Source: Metridium senile
Lineage: Eukaryota; Cnidaria; Anthozoa; Actiniaria; Metridiidae
Direction of reading: 5' to 3'
Assembly (NCBI GenBank): GCA_949775045.1
Contig: OX459109.1
Coordinates: forward strand, 1,486,990 to 1,550,989
Length of the DNA: 64,000 bases
Positions 1 through 11,865 of this stretch are shown piece by piece. The notes under the pieces were generated by a model. It did not search any database. It had not been told where the DNA came from and was given only the letters and a program-made list of their open reading frames with translations. The position numbers and the translations under genes were made by a program. Within the stretch, counting starts at the first letter, position 1; the number at the start of each line of letters is the position of its first letter.

Positions 1-519
1 ATTCAATAATGGATATTAAAACTGCGCTCATTTTTGACAATTAATTCCATCGTTTTTCACCGATACCACAGATTACTATATTCAATGAATAAGATGTCAA
101 TATCGATCCAAATCAACAATATCGATCAAGTTTTTTTCAATGGAAAATTATTGACATAACTGGTTGAGATTTTTCTATTGTTTGGTAGATTTTTTAATTA
201 AATAGTCAAAATTATACATTGAATTGACCATTGTATGGCATAACGAAAATTGTTGGTCCAGAAGCATGTATGGTCGTGTATCTTTTGTGCTATTATTCAC
301 CCAAAGTCAATATTTTCGAATTAGTTATATTATAACTAAAGTTGATATTTGCACTGGCTTCAATCAATAATATATAGTTCATGAAAAATATTAAACTAAA
401 AAAAACAAACATTTATTCGAATGATTACTTTTTGTATGAAATGAGAAGTCATTGATGTCTATTTTTGTATTATTCGAGAGCTTTACATAATAAAATGTAA
501 ACAGAAAATATTTCGTGGA
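1..519. other. AT-rich stretch without recognised genes
   Basis: No long open frame, RNA gene or clear repeat is visible. It leads into the minisatellite that begins near 520. Confidence 0.5.
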
Positions 520-1745
520 TATAGTGTTCGCGCGCTCTATTCCACAGTAGCAATTTGATTTGATTTCATGGATCTAGTGTTTGCGCTCTATTCCATAGTA
601 ACAATTTGATTTTATTCTAATCCACAGTAGCAATTCTATTTTATTTTATGGATATAGCATTTGCGCTCTATTCCAAAGTAACAATTTTATTCTATTTCAT
701 GTATATAGTGTTCGCGCTCTATTCCACAGTAACAATTTTATTTTATTTCATGGATATAGCATTCGCGCTCTATTCCACAGTAACAATTTTATTTTATTTC
801 ATGGATATAGCATTTGCGCTCTATTCCACAGTAACAATTTTATTCTATTTCATGTATATAGTGTTCGCGCTCTAATCCACAGTAACAATTTTATTTTATT
901 TCATGGATATAGTGTTCGCGCTCTATTCCACAGTAGCAATTTTATTTCAATTAATGGATATAGTATTTGCGCTCTATTCCATAGTAACAATTTTGTATTA
1001 TTTCATGGATATAGTGTTTGTGCTCTATTCTACAGTAACAGTTTCATTTCATGGATATATAGTGTTTGTGCCCTATTCCACAGTAACAATTTTATGGGAT
1101 ATATGTAGTATTTTCGCTCTATTCCAAAGTAACAATTTTATCTCATTTCATGGATATAGTGTTTGCGCGTTTGCCGTGATTCTATTTCATGAACACACAA
1201 TGTACCGAGTTAATATTAACTCTGATTCCACGGAAGCAATTTGATTTTATTTCATTAATATATAGTATTTGCGATCTTTTCTACAGTAACAATTTGATTA
1301 AATTTCAGTCATTGAAATAGTATTTGCGCTCTATTCCACAGTAAAAATTTGATTAAATTTCAGTCATGTATTTAGTATTTGCGCTCTGTTCCACAGTAAC
1401 AATCTTATTTTATTTCATAAAAATAGTATTTGCGTTCTATTCCACAGTTACAATATGATTAAATTTCAGCCAACTATATATAGTATTTGCGCTCTATTCC
1501 ACAGTAACAATCTTATTTTATTTCATTAAAATAGTGTTTGCGTTCTATTCCACAGTAACAATTCGATTAAATATGTCAGTCATGTACACAGTGTTTGCGC
1601 TGTATTCCACAGTAACAATTTGTTTTATTTTTAGCCTTGTACATGTTGTTTACACTCTATTCCACAGTAGCAAAATTATTTTGATTTCATTAAAATAGTA
1701 TTTGCGTTCTATTTCACAGTAACAATTTCATTTTATTTCATGAAT
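520..1745. repeat. Minisatellite, about 51-52 bp unit, roughly 20 copies
   Basis: Degenerate units carry a core like GCGCTCTATTCCACAGTAAC followed by an AT-rich part ending in TTTCATGGATATAG. In the cleaner part the spacing is 51 bp, a multiple of three, so spurious open frames of 75 and 113 codons with a 17-residue repeat arise. The core TATTCCACAG recurs in the array at 3.7-4.3 kb, so the two arrays are probably related. Confidence 0.9.
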
Positions 1746-2270
1746 AAATGTATTTTAAGTGCTAAAAAACGCTGTAACTGATCAATGAAAAACTCAACGC
1801 GCTGCCCTTCAGAGCACATGGTATAACCTCGTTTTGCCATGACATCACCCCAGATTATTAATCTTACCCATTAATTCAAATCCTCGAGGATCTCTGATAA
1901 CATTAATTCTAGCAAGAGGATTAACCAGCGATTAATACCAAAGAACTAAATGTGGAAAATCCTAAGAGAATTGTCATTCATGCCACTCTGATGTCTATCT
2001 CTATGGGTACGTATACTATTACTGTGGAAGAGATTATCGGCTTAATGTGACTTGCTATTCATTTAAAAGATTATTAAATAGGAGTCTAGCTTTAAACCCT
2101 TATTGTTTTGTGGCTGTAGGTTTTTTGACACTAGAGTTTAATTAGCTGGCGCAGATTATTTGTATTTCAGATTCAATGGTTGTTTGATCAGCGTGAAGGT
2201 TGCGAAGTTTGAAGACAGGATCGTTGCTTGTGTTACTGAACTGGTTAATTAAACATTAAAGAATTAGACA
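1746..2270. other. Unique spacer, nothing recognised
   Basis: No coding pattern, RNA gene or tandem structure could be supported on either strand. Confidence 0.4.
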
Positions 2271-2274
2271 GTAA

Positions 2275-2591
2275 AGAAGAGAAGAGTGAAGAGAAGAGAA
2301 GAGTGAAGAGAAGAGAAGAGTGAAGAGAAGAGAAGAGAAGAGAAGAGAGAGAAGAGAAGAGAAGAGAAGAGAAGAGAAGAGAAGAGAAGAGAAGAGAAGA
2401 GAAGAGAAGAGAAGAGAAGAGAAGAGAAGAGAAGAGAAGAGAAGAGAAGAGAAGAGAAGAGAAGAGAAGAGAAGAGAAGAGAAGAGAAGAGAAGAGAAGA
2501 GAAGAGAAGAGAAGAGAAGAGAAGAGAAGAGAAGAGAAGAGAAGAGAAGAGAAGAGAAGAGAAGAGAAGAGAAGAGAAGAGAAGAGAAGAG
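2275..2591. repeat. (GAAGA)n pentanucleotide microsatellite
   Basis: A long, nearly perfect run of GAAGA units, imperfect over the first 80 bases. It generates Arg/Glu-rich and Ser/Leu-rich frames on the two strands that should not be read as proteins. Confidence 0.97.
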
Positions 2592-2794
2592 TTGTCTTAT
2601 TGTACTATTTCGTACAATTGTAGATATCACTAGAGCAGAACAGTGCAACTATTGCATCCTTCATTGTAATGTGTATTGTGTGGTTCATGCATGCATGGGG
2701 GAATTCTTAGTCAGACATCAACTATATAGTTGATAACTAAATACTATTACATCCTATAAACAGTTAGTAGTTGTTTCACGGATTTATGGTGTGC

Positions 2795-3015
2795 GCTGTA
2801 ATAATAATTATGATAACGATAGTCATTTAATAATGATAACGATGATAATAATGATGATCATGATGACGATAGTGACAATGGTGATGATAATGACAATGAT
2901 GATGATGATGATTACAATGATTATGATTATGCATGACAATGATGATGATGATGATGACGTTGATGATGATGATTATTATTATGATGATAATAACGTTGAT
3001 GAGGATGATGATTAA
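2795..3015. repeat. GAT/ATG trinucleotide-rich tract
   Basis: Imperfect GAT and AAT repeats on the + strand, the first of about ten such tracts in the window. Confidence 0.9.
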
Positions 3016-3640
3016 AAGGAAGGTAATGATGATGGAAATACTACAACTACAACCATTACAAAACTTTAAAGTTATAAATAATATTCAAAAACGGATATAT
3101 CCTAGTATTAAAATCCTATATAAAAACTAGCATAACAAGTTTATTTAATTTATTTTTTTATTTAACTTTATTTAATTAAGGTGGCACATGACAGCGTATA
3201 CTGACGAATTATAGCTAGACGCGTACGCTCTCAATCAATCTGTTAAAATTAATTAGATATCTCAACAATTATATATAGACACACTTAAAATCATATTCAA
3301 AATAATGAAATATAATTATGTGTGGTGGGCTACATTGGTTAAGGGGTTGGACAGGTTGCCTTGGCAATGCATTCAAACGTCCTGATTGTCCTAATCAAAA
3401 TAGTTTAATACCATATAAAGTTGCTTAGGAATTCTAGAGGCAAATTAATAGTTGAGAATAGCAAAACAAAAGCGATAAAAAACAATTTGCTGATTTATTT
3501 TTCAATAGTTAGAAGCTGTTTGTTAGCCATGATTACGTTGTGGAATTGAAACTAAGTTGGACACAAACTTAACACTATGTCTATGTATGAGATAAAACAT
3601 TGCTACTATCAACCAGACAGAATGCAAACACTATACCTAT
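3016..3640. other. Spacer without recognised genes
   Basis: AT-rich; no supported gene. Toward its end appear first degenerate units related to the next array (CTATGAGATAAA, CACTGTGGAATAGAGC). Confidence 0.4.
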
Positions 3641-4400
3641 GAGATAAACAATTGCTACTGTGAAATAAATAGAGTACAAATTAATCCTATAGTCGATGAA
3701 TTTAAATGTCACTGTGGAATAGAGCAAACAGACTATGTTATTTTATAGATATAGTGTCGGTGCTGTGTTCCACAGAAACAATTTGTTTCTACTTCGATGT
3801 CTCTGCTGTATTCCACATAAGCAATTTGTTTCTACTTCGATGTTTTTGCTGTATTCCACAGAAGCAATTTGTTTCTATTTCGATATGCCTCTGCCGTATT
3901 CCACAGAAGCAATTTGTTTCTATTTCGATATGCCTCTGCTGTATTCCACAGAAGCACTTGTTTCTATTTCGATGTCTCTGCTGTATTCCACAGAAGCAAT
4001 TTGTTTCTATTTCGATGTCTCTGCTGTATTCCACAGAAGCAATTTGTTTCTATTTCAATGTCTATGCTGTATTCCACATAAGCAATTTGTTTCTATTTCA
4101 ATGTCTCTGCTGTATTCCACAGAAGGAATTTGTTTCTATTTCAATGTCTCTGCTGTATTCCACATAAGCAATTTGTTTCTATTTCGATATGCCTCTGCTG
4201 TATTCCACAGAAGCAATTCGTTTCTATTTCATATGTATATTGTTTGCGCTCTATTCCACATTATATTATTTTTCATTGATATGGTGTTTGTGATCTATTC
4301 CACATGCCCAATAGAGTAGCAATTTGATTTTATGTCATGGATTTAGTGTTTGTACTGTATTCCACAGAAGGAATTTGTTTTTATTTCGTGAATATAAGTA
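3640..4400. repeat. Minisatellite, about 46-48 bp unit
   Basis: Units contain TGTATTCCACAGAAGCAATT followed by TGTTTCTATTTCGATG and are cleanest from 3780 to 4220. Overlapping frames of 150-190 codons are repeat translations. It shares the TATTCCACAG core with the array at 520-1745. Confidence 0.9.
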
Positions 4401-4779
4401 GTGCTATTCGACAGTGTAAAATTCATTCCACTTCATTGATACGGTGTTCGTGCTCTATTGCATAGAACCATTTTGGTTTTAGTTGGTGTATAAATTCAGT
4501 TTATGCTCTGTATTTAATAATTAGCCCTTATAACATAAATCAATTAAATGAATTGAAATGATTTTTCAATTAAAAACGAGATCCAATTAAGGTCAGTTGT
4601 CATTCTTCAACGAGATGATTTATTATCAAATGACATCTTTGGATCGAAAGGATTATGAATATTGACATGAATATTGTGGAAATAAAAAAAGGTGAGGGTC
4701 CAATTAATAGATATTTCTACAAACATTTAAGGTTGTCCAAGGTGATGTATTATTTTAAAAAGTAAGAAAACTATATACA

Positions 4780-5165
4780 TACACCTATTTTAAAAAGGTT
4801 GTCCAAGGCAATAGGTCATTCAAAGACGGAAAGACAATTATAGGCATACACCTATTTCAAAAAGGTTGTCCAAGGCGATAGGTCATTCAAAGACGGGAAG
4901 GAATTTTAGGCATACACCTATTTCAAAAAGGTTGTCCAAGGCGATAGGTCATTCTAAGATGGAAAGGAATTATAGGTATACACCTATTTCAAAAAGGTTG
5001 TCCAAGGCGATAGGTCATTCCAAGATGGAAAGGAATTATAGGCATACACCTATTTCAAAAAGGTTGTCCAAGGCGATAGGTCATTCTAAGATGGAAAGGA
5101 ATTATAGGCATACACCTATTTCAAAAAGGTTGTCCAAGGCGATAGATTGTTTCAAAACGTAAAGG
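4780..5165. repeat. 66-bp minisatellite, + orientation, about 6 copies
   Basis: The unit runs through CACCTATTTCAAAAAGGTTG, then TCCAAGGCGATAGGTCATTC, then a segment like AGATGGAAAGGAATTATAGG. Being a multiple of three it gives a 98-codon frame of four 22-residue repeats. The same unit is present in the opposite orientation at 11.9-13.1 kb. Its CACCTATTTCAAAAA segment matches the ends of four MITE-like elements elsewhere in the window. Confidence 0.93.
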
Positions 5166-5504
5166 AACTATAGGCACTCACGCACACACGCACACATTTA
5201 CTCGTGCGAAACTATTTTAAGGGGAATGTTTATCATTTCACGACACTTAATCTAAACGATTTGTATTCATTCTAGTGTTCAAAAGACCTGCCTAAATTGA
5301 AGGCGGTGAGCAGTCAGGACCAGCAGCCTAATTAATATAACGGCTCTGTGTTTGTTCAATTTCATTGTACCAGAAACAGTTACAGAATCAATTAACTGTT
5401 AAAAAGATTTGTACTTGAAGATAAGAAATATTAAAGAAGAAAAAAACACGATTGAAAATTGAAAGTGCTCTTTGAAAAATTCAGTTGTTAAAAGTATCCC
5501 ATAA

Positions 5505-5650
5505 CAGGGTTTTTCTCCGGGTAATCCGGTTTTCCTCCCTCAGCAAAAATGAACATGTGAGCCGAATTGTGTGCAAAATATTAAAACGTAGAGGTAGTGA
5601 GTGTGAGTGAGTCTCCCCGAGACTCTAGGGTGCACTGCGTCCAGCTAGAA
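5505..5650 (+). mobile_element. SINE fragment (5'-truncated)
   Basis: Shares its central block (TTTCTCCGGGTAATCCGG, CCTCCCTCAGCAAAAAT, GTAGAGGTAGTGAGTGTGAG) with the fuller SINE at 11567-11865 but lacks the tRNA-like head. It has a different 3' part beginning at TCTCCCCGAGACTC. Confidence 0.6.
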
Positions 5651-5918
5651 GATTGAGACGTTTAAAAAGTTATTTATTATTACAGGCATTCACTATTTAC
5701 ATCACTCGTTCTCATCAGGGTTCTTTCAACTACATTGAGCCACTATATATATTGAGGTCCATTCCACACACACTACCACTACACTCAGTATTTACAACAA
5801 TCAATATATCAAAATATAAGCGCCATATTACTGTTTAGTTTTGCTAAATCTTAGCTATAATACTCAGTATTTGGACAAATCTCTAGCTTTGGTCGCTAAA
5901 CTCGTGGTTGATTAGTGT

Positions 5919-6150
5919 AATATCTATTTCACTGGTTTAGTGCCTTCACTCTACTAAGGTGTATTAGTCTAATATCTATTTCACTGGTTTAGTGCCTTCA
6001 CTCTACTAAGGTGTATTAGTATAATATCTATTTCACTGGTTTAGTGCCTTCACTCTACTAAGGTGTATTAGTCTAATATCTATTTCACTGGTTTAGTGCC
6101 TTCACTCTACTAAGGTGTATTAGTCTAGCGTTAACATCTATTTCACTGGT
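5919..6150. repeat. 52-bp tandem repeat, about 4 copies
   Basis: Units contain ATCTATTTCACTGGTTTAGT, GCCTTCACTCTACTAAGG and TGTATTAGTCTAAT. The first steps are exactly 52 bp (5922, 5974, 6026). Confidence 0.93.
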
Positions 6151-6865
6151 TTAATGCCTTCGATCTATTACATTACATCAAATTACAATTGCACTAATTG
6201 GTCCCGAAGTGAAATAGTATCTATTTCACTTTATAATGGTGTACCACAGGTATCTATGATTGGTCCCCGTGAGTTTATATTTCTGGCCACTGAAAATAGC
6301 GAGTGTTTTCGTACTAAGAAATCTTGTGGGTGTCCCACAGATATCCATACCCAGCCCTCATATTTTTTGTACAAATCTTAAAATAGTGAATGTTTTTGTA
6401 AACTGATCTTGTGCCACAGGTATCCGTGTTTAGACCCCTCAGTTTTTTCTCCGGTACTACGATAAAAGGAATTTTCGAAAATGAATTTGTGTTTTTCACA
6501 AGCCAGCGTGTTTGAACCCTAATTTTCTTTACAAGCACTAAAAATATATATATACATATACATGGATATATATTTATATATATTTACAAGCACCAAAATA
6601 AACAGTGTTTTTTGAAAATATTGGTGTGCCACAAGTATCACTGCTTAGTCCCCTGCAGTTTTACAAGCTGTTTAGAGCGCTTGGTTTTTGCAGGTGAGCT
6701 TGTGCGGCCCCTTTTTCTTTAAGTTGAAAAATAACGAGTGTTTTTGTGATATGACCTTTTAATGGATGTGCCACAGGTATCGTGCTTGGTCCCCCTGCAC
6801 TTTTTTAGTTTAATTTCCGACTTCAATCAAGACCACAACAGGTATACTTCTATGTACTGTGATGC

Positions 6866-7270
6866 AATTACGAGTGGGAGAGTTTCTTATGTAAAATCAC
6901 CAAGACGCATCCATACCCTCGAGTGATTAAATGTCCGTTTAGCATGCGGCCTTGGAAGTGTTTTTTTTTACCTCATGACTATCTTTGAACAAAGTGAAAC
7001 ATTTACGAGTGCGAGGATTCCTTATGTAAATTCACCAACTAAAGACGCATCCATACTAATGAAAATCCCTCGAGTGATTAAATGTCCATTTAACATGCGG
7101 CCTTGGAAGTGTGTTTTTTTGTACCACATGACTAATTTTGAACAATTAATTATAAAGTGAAGCACTTACGAGTGGGAGGATTCCTTATGTAAAATCAAAA
7201 CTGAAGACGCCTTCATACTATGAAAAGTACTCGAGTGATTAAATATCTGTTCAGAATTCGGCCTTGGATT
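6866..7270. repeat. Three imperfect copies of a 135-163 bp unit
   Basis: Each copy has CGAGTGGGAGGATTCCTTAT, GACGCATCCATAC, CTCGAGTGATTAAATGTCC and GCGGCCTTGGAAGTGT. Copies start near 6871, 7006 and 7169. They interrupt the GVPQ-like array. Confidence 0.85.
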
Positions 7271-7990
7271 TGTGTGGTTTTATTTTGTACAGCACGACTT
7301 TTTTTGATCAAAATGATTGACCATGCAGAAGCAACCGGATGTTATAAAAAACAAGGCAGGTTTTTTAAACGAACATTTTACCAATCTAGTTGTTTCGATA
7401 GTATTAATATAATATTTGAAAGAAGATATTTAAGAAAAAAAAAATCACGTGTACGTTTGGGAGATCGAGTTAGTATCAAGGAGATCTCGCTTCGAAGCGC
7501 GCAAAAGATTGTTTGTCAAAACGAACAGTCCCAAAATGACGCCTCGAGACAAAAACAATTTCGGTTATTTTTAGGCATTTGCGTTTTGTTTTTATTCTTT
7601 TTGTTGCTGATAGACCAGCGGAGAGCTTTTGTTGTCCAAGTTACATATATTTTTTTAATGTAATGTTATGTTAAGGATGTATTTATAGAAAACATTGGAA
7701 CTGTTGGCGATGAGACAAAATGCTTCTGATTGGCTTATACTAACCGGAAGTGCGCGCGCGAATTCACCTGGTATTCATGTTCTCATGAAAACATACCCGC
7801 AAGTATCTTTACTGGATACGATTTTGTCAGAAGTTTTGAGTAACTTCATATAAATTAAAACTAGTACTCCTATAGTTTTTACGTATCACCAGCAGTTAAG
7901 GAATATACCTATTCAAAGGTATAAAAAAAATATATAAAAAAATCATGATTTAATTAATTTGATTTAGCCTTGTTGTTTATTACGAATCTT
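7271..7990. other. Open stretch with an unsupported 147-codon frame
   Basis: A + frame at 7220-7663 is basic with a hydrophobic C-terminal segment. It begins inside the third copy of the preceding repeat and shows no family resemblance, so I do not call it a gene. Confidence 0.3.
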
Positions 7991-9256
7991 TCTGGGTGAT
8001 CTCTTAAATGGTTGAGCCACAGGTATTTATCTATTCACGTTGTTTCTTTTTTACATATGTACAATTAGTAGTGAAAGATCTTTTCCGTGATTTTGTATAA
8101 TTGTATAATAATCTTTTTAATTGTTGAGCCACAGGTATCAATTCAGGTTTTTTGTCTTTTACATATGTACAATTAGAAGTGATACGTCTTTTCCTTGATT
8201 TTGTATAATTATCTTTTTAATGGGTAAACCACAGGTAGTCATTCAGGTTTTTTTCTCCTTTACATACAGCTTTTTCAAAAAATGTAGAATACTGAATGCT
8301 GAATTCCAAGACCGAATTGCATTTTGGATCATATAATATTGTTTAAAGTAAAATATATAATAATAAGTTATTTTATTCTTAGTGCATTCCATTCAAAACA
8401 ATATACAAGCTAGTTATGAGGAGTAAATATTGCTGTATATCTATTTCTTATTTCAAATTAATGAGACCCATAATACCCTTTGGTCTTGGAATGCACTATT
8501 CAGTATTCAACGATTTTTGAAATAGCTGTATATACAGTAAGTAGTGATACATATATTCCGTGTTTTTGTATAATTATCTTTTTAATGGGTGAACCACAGG
8601 TATCCATTCTTGGCCCTCTCAGTTTTTTTTATACATCCTGTCCGTGTTTAGATGTAATTATATTGTTAATGGGTGTGCTACATGTAATCATGCGTGGACC
8701 CCTCCGATCTTCTCTAACTGTACTAAGATAGCGACAATTTTTGGAAAAAAAATTTAAAGGTGTTTCATAAGAATCTATGCTCGGCCCTAAATCTTTTAGT
8801 ATTACTAAGGTAGTAAGCGTTTTCGTAATTAAATGAAGTCTTTCATGCTGTGCCGCACGTATCACTGCTTAGTCCCCTTTGCAATTTGTTCGGAAAATAT
8901 TTTTAGATGGTGTTTCACAGGAGTTTATCCTTGGCCTTAAATCTTTTAAGTAGTACTAAGATAGCAAGTGCTTTTGTTAAATGAACTTTTTAATGGTGTG
9001 CCGCACGTATCACTGCTTAGTCCCCTTGAATATATGTTTGGCAAGTGTTTTTGTTAAAGGAACTCTATATAATGTTGTGCCGCACGTATCATTGCTTAGT
9101 CCTGTTGTAGTTTTTTACAAGCTGTAAAGTGTGTCTGTTTTCGAGTGTTTTCGAGTGTTTTGTTACATGGCTTCTTTAATGAGTATGCCGCAGGTATCCA
9201 TGTTTAGTCCCCCTGATATTTTTTTTGAAGTTTTCCGCCTAAGTGCAGCAATTAAG

Positions 9257-9435
9257 AAGCAACAGGTCGTTTTTCGTGCATGATGATTTCATGGGCCACT
9301 GCTGAGTAACAGCCAGTTACTGCCGCTTTAAAGAGTTTGATCACACAGGTCGTTTTTCGTGCATGGTGATTTCATGTGCCTTTACAAGTCCCACTGATGT
9401 ATATCAGCCAGTAACTGCCGCTTTAAAGAGTTTGA
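9257..9435. repeat. Direct duplication of about 95 bp
   Basis: Two copies share CAGGTCGTTTTTCGTGCATG at the start and CTGCCGCTTTAAAGAGTTTG at the end, with divergent middles. Confidence 0.8.
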
Positions 9436-9799
9436 ACTTTCATCAATTATGAACACACTAAATATATATCGGGTGCATTGTGGGTAATGTTTAATTGAGT
9501 CTTTGAGTGCTTTCTCGATGTCAAACTCAATAATAAAGTTCAATAAAATTTTATAAACATTTATCATTCGTTCAATAATATTTTATAAGCATTTATCATT
9601 TTTATTGTAAATTGTCGCTGAAAAGCCTTTTTAGGAGCATTCTATAAAGTATGTATGTATGCATGTATGTCAAGGAATCACGAAAAATATTTCAAATACT
9701 TAAATGATACTAATTGTGCCTCATTCAATGATATTTGGACATTTTGAAACCATTTTTAAATTGCAGAATTAATTTTGAAAATAATTATTTATTTTAGAG

Positions 9800-9905
9800 T
9801 CAGAATTGAACATTATCCGACGAAGGGCTAAAGCTCGGAAAGTCAGTAAAGTTAAGTCAACATTTTTTACAGTGTTACAAATTTCATTATATTACCTATC
9901 ATTTA
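9800..9905 (+). mobile_element. Tail remnant of a Penelope-like element (tentative)
   Basis: The stretch CGACGAAGGGCTAAAGCTCG, followed by CAACATTTTTTACAGTGTTA and CAAATTTCATTATATTACC, matches the segment just after the Penelope-like coding remnant near 49.85 kb. A dispersed 3' tail of that family is the simplest reading. Confidence 0.4.
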
Positions 9906-10097
9906 TATTAAACACCGACGCAGCCTATACTAGTTTATTCGCAAGTTTCCATTCATTGCCCATAATGCACCCCTGTATATTGTTACAATTGTTCGTTTGT
10001 TTGGATGTTCAAAAGACTATTGTTGAAATTAAAGATCCCCTTTTTGACTTCCGAGCGCCGTTAATCAAAATTCGAACCCATTTATCTTATCGTGTAC

Positions 10098-10216
10098 CCT
10101 GGATGCTAGCCTGCGTGGCGGCTCTTGGGGATTGGGGGAGAGAGGGGGGGGGGGGGGGGGGAGGGGTGTTGTTCTCTCCCCAAACCCTAGAGCCGCCACG
10201 CAGGCTACCTGGATGC
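10098..10216. mobile_element. MITE with 9-bp target duplication and G-run core
   Basis: Inverted arms TAGCCTGCGTGGCGGCTCT (from 10107) and its complement (to 10207) enclose a G-rich core with an uninterrupted run of about 20 G. CCTGGATGC flanks both sides exactly (10098-10106, 10208-10216). A 9-bp target duplication is typical of Mutator-like elements; assignment to that superfamily is inference. Confidence 0.75.
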
Positions 10217-10226
10217 AAGAGGTTTA

Positions 10227-10352
10227 AGGATTTTTTACGATTTAAAGTACTTTCGAGGACTATTTTGTATGTATTTTGTTTGTTTGGTAGAGTATCGTTC
10301 GCGACTCGTATTATTCCCTATAAAAGAAAAAAAGCCCCTCTGGAACCAGGGT
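10227..10352. repeat. Dispersed repeat, copy 1 (see 18579-18714)
   Basis: Contains GGACTATTTTGTATGTATTT, TGTTTGTTTGGTAGAGTAT, ATTATTCCCTATAAAAG and CCCCTCTGGAACCAGGGTA. The same blocks in the same order occur 8.3 kb downstream. Confidence 0.85.
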
Positions 10353-11566
10353 ACCTATCGTGAGAACTTTGGAGAAGTTCAAATTTCAATCCGAACCAGA
10401 TGAGACGAAAACAACTTGTGGCTTTCATGTAACACACAAGGAGACGCACGTAGAGGGGAAAAGGTCGACATTGACTATTATGGTCCTGCTGTGCACAGAA
10501 TAGCACAAAAACCTTTTCGATTCAGGACATTAATTGACAACAAATTGTTGCCGGTTAAAAGCTTTTCAAATATTGAACTTATCATACCAGTACAATCTTA
10601 GTCGTAAACGTGGTTATGATTATGGACATTATGATTATGACGCCGTGTGAACCAGGCTTAAGTGTTCATAATAAATCATATTTCTAATCTATTCACTCAT
10701 GGGATATGGGTTACAAAAGTAACAACAATCTCACAGTATTCACGGTTCGAGTATCCTTACTTAAAAATACTAAACCGATTTTTTCGAGCACTGAATTTAT
10801 AAACCCGTGAAAAAAAGACAACTTTCATTGATCCTAAACTCTGAATAATTGTAATTCTCAAAGCGTTTTTTTACATACAACATTTGCGTGTACTGAAAAA
10901 AGGAGCTTCGAGTTCCATCCGGTGCGTCGTTATTGATTGGGTGCGCGTATTGGAAAATTCTTTGGAAATTTCAAAGTAATTTGTTTCTTAACAAATATGA
11001 ACCAAAAATGTAATAAAAATGAGTTTTTGTGAAAGTACACGATATTTTCATTAGTTAAACAGTGCTATAACGTGCACTCTGCAAAACAAATTATAAAAAT
11101 ATATGAGTTACTCTAATTTTAAAACTAGAAAAAGGAAACGAAAAGAAGAGAAAAAGGAGAGGTAAAGAAAGAAAAGGAAAAGGAAAAGAATAAAATAATA
11201 GAATAAAAATGGGTCTTTCTGCGCAAATACATAAAATCCAGTTGATCACACTATGCAAGACCACACTGACTTCTCAAACCTAAAATAGCACACGAAGTAC
11301 TTATAATAAGTCACATTTGTTTGTGAAAACAATCTTTGGCGTATTGTTATTGTCGCGGCCAATACGGAAGCACTCTAAGGAGGGTCTAAATTGAAAAGGG
11401 GTGTGAAGGGCTTGTAATGATCTTCTTGTTTTTATACCGAAAACCGCATATCCCGGCCAATAGCGGCACTTATTATTGTGGACATGTGCTTCAACTTAAA
11501 ATGAAAGAATAATTCATTATGGGAAGCTAAAACCAAAATATACTGAATCCAAGTATTATTGGGTTT
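10353..11566. other. Unassigned spacer
   Basis: Short frames only. Nothing on either strand resembles a known protein; no RNA gene was recognised. Confidence 0.4.
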
Positions 11567-11865
11567 GGCACGGTTGGTCGAGTGATGAGAGCACCGGCCT
11601 TTTCACCGCTGTGATCTGGGTTTGAGTCCCAGCTCGGAAACTGGATCATATGTGAATTGAGTTTGTTTGATGTGTTGTTCTCTACCATGCCACGAGGGTT
11701 TTTGCTCCGAGTATACTAGTTTCTCCTCCCTCAGCAAAAATATGAGGAGTGATGTATGAAAAATATTTAATGTAGAGGTAGTGAGTGTGAGTGCCAGCAG
11801 AAGAATAACCACTATGTGGATCTGCTGTGGAAAATATTATTATATTATTATATTATTATTCTTTA
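11567..11865 (+). mobile_element. tRNA-derived SINE
   Basis: The head has an A-box-like TGGTCGAGTGATGAGAGC and a B-box-like GGTTTGAGTCCC, spaced as in a tRNA-type RNA polymerase III promoter. A body with TTTGCTCCGAGTATACTAG and CCTCCCTCAGCAAAAATA follows, and the element ends in an ATTATT-type tail (11835-11860). The body is shared with the fragment at 5505-5650. It is not a functional tRNA gene: the acceptor and anticodon arms do not fold. Confidence 0.75.

Larger units (their letters stand above)
6235..9230 (+). repeat. Degenerate array of units resembling the LINE RT GVPQGS-LGP segment
   Basis: About sixteen dispersed units share a core like GTGCCACAGGTATCCATGCT followed by TGGTCCCC and a T-rich run, for example near 6238, 6329, 6410, 6622, 6764, 8010, 8120, 8220, 8585, 8660, 8845, 8990, 9060 and 9180. 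Read in frame, several give G-V/E-P-Q-V-S-I/M-L/I-G-P, close to the GVPQGS(V/I)LGPL motif of non-LTR reverse transcriptases. Units are about 80-100 bp where consecutive, with other sequence between blocks. No intact reverse transcriptase is present. It could be a minisatellite seeded from a retrotransposon fragment; the resemblance is by eye. Confidence 0.55.

Noticed and set aside
648..1244. Frames of 75 and 113 codons with a 17-residue repeat
   Set aside because: They are translations of the 51-bp minisatellite; no start context, splice sites or composition typical of genes.
2256..2733. Overlapping frames of about 130 codons on both strands
   Set aside because: Produced by the GAAGA microsatellite.
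4866..5162. 98-codon frame with four 22-residue repeats
   Set aside because: The 66-bp satellite unit is a multiple of three, so openness is expected; the same unit elsewhere is not open.
520..5165. Regularly spaced repeats resembling a CRISPR array
   Set aside because: The whole unit repeats without unique spacers, and the host is a eukaryote.
7220..7663. 147-codon frame with a hydrophobic C-terminal segment
   Set aside because: Begins inside a tandem repeat, has low-complexity A-rich codons and no family match.
11567..11640. Possible tRNA gene
   Set aside because: A and B boxes are present but no tRNA cloverleaf folds, and a SINE body and tail follow.
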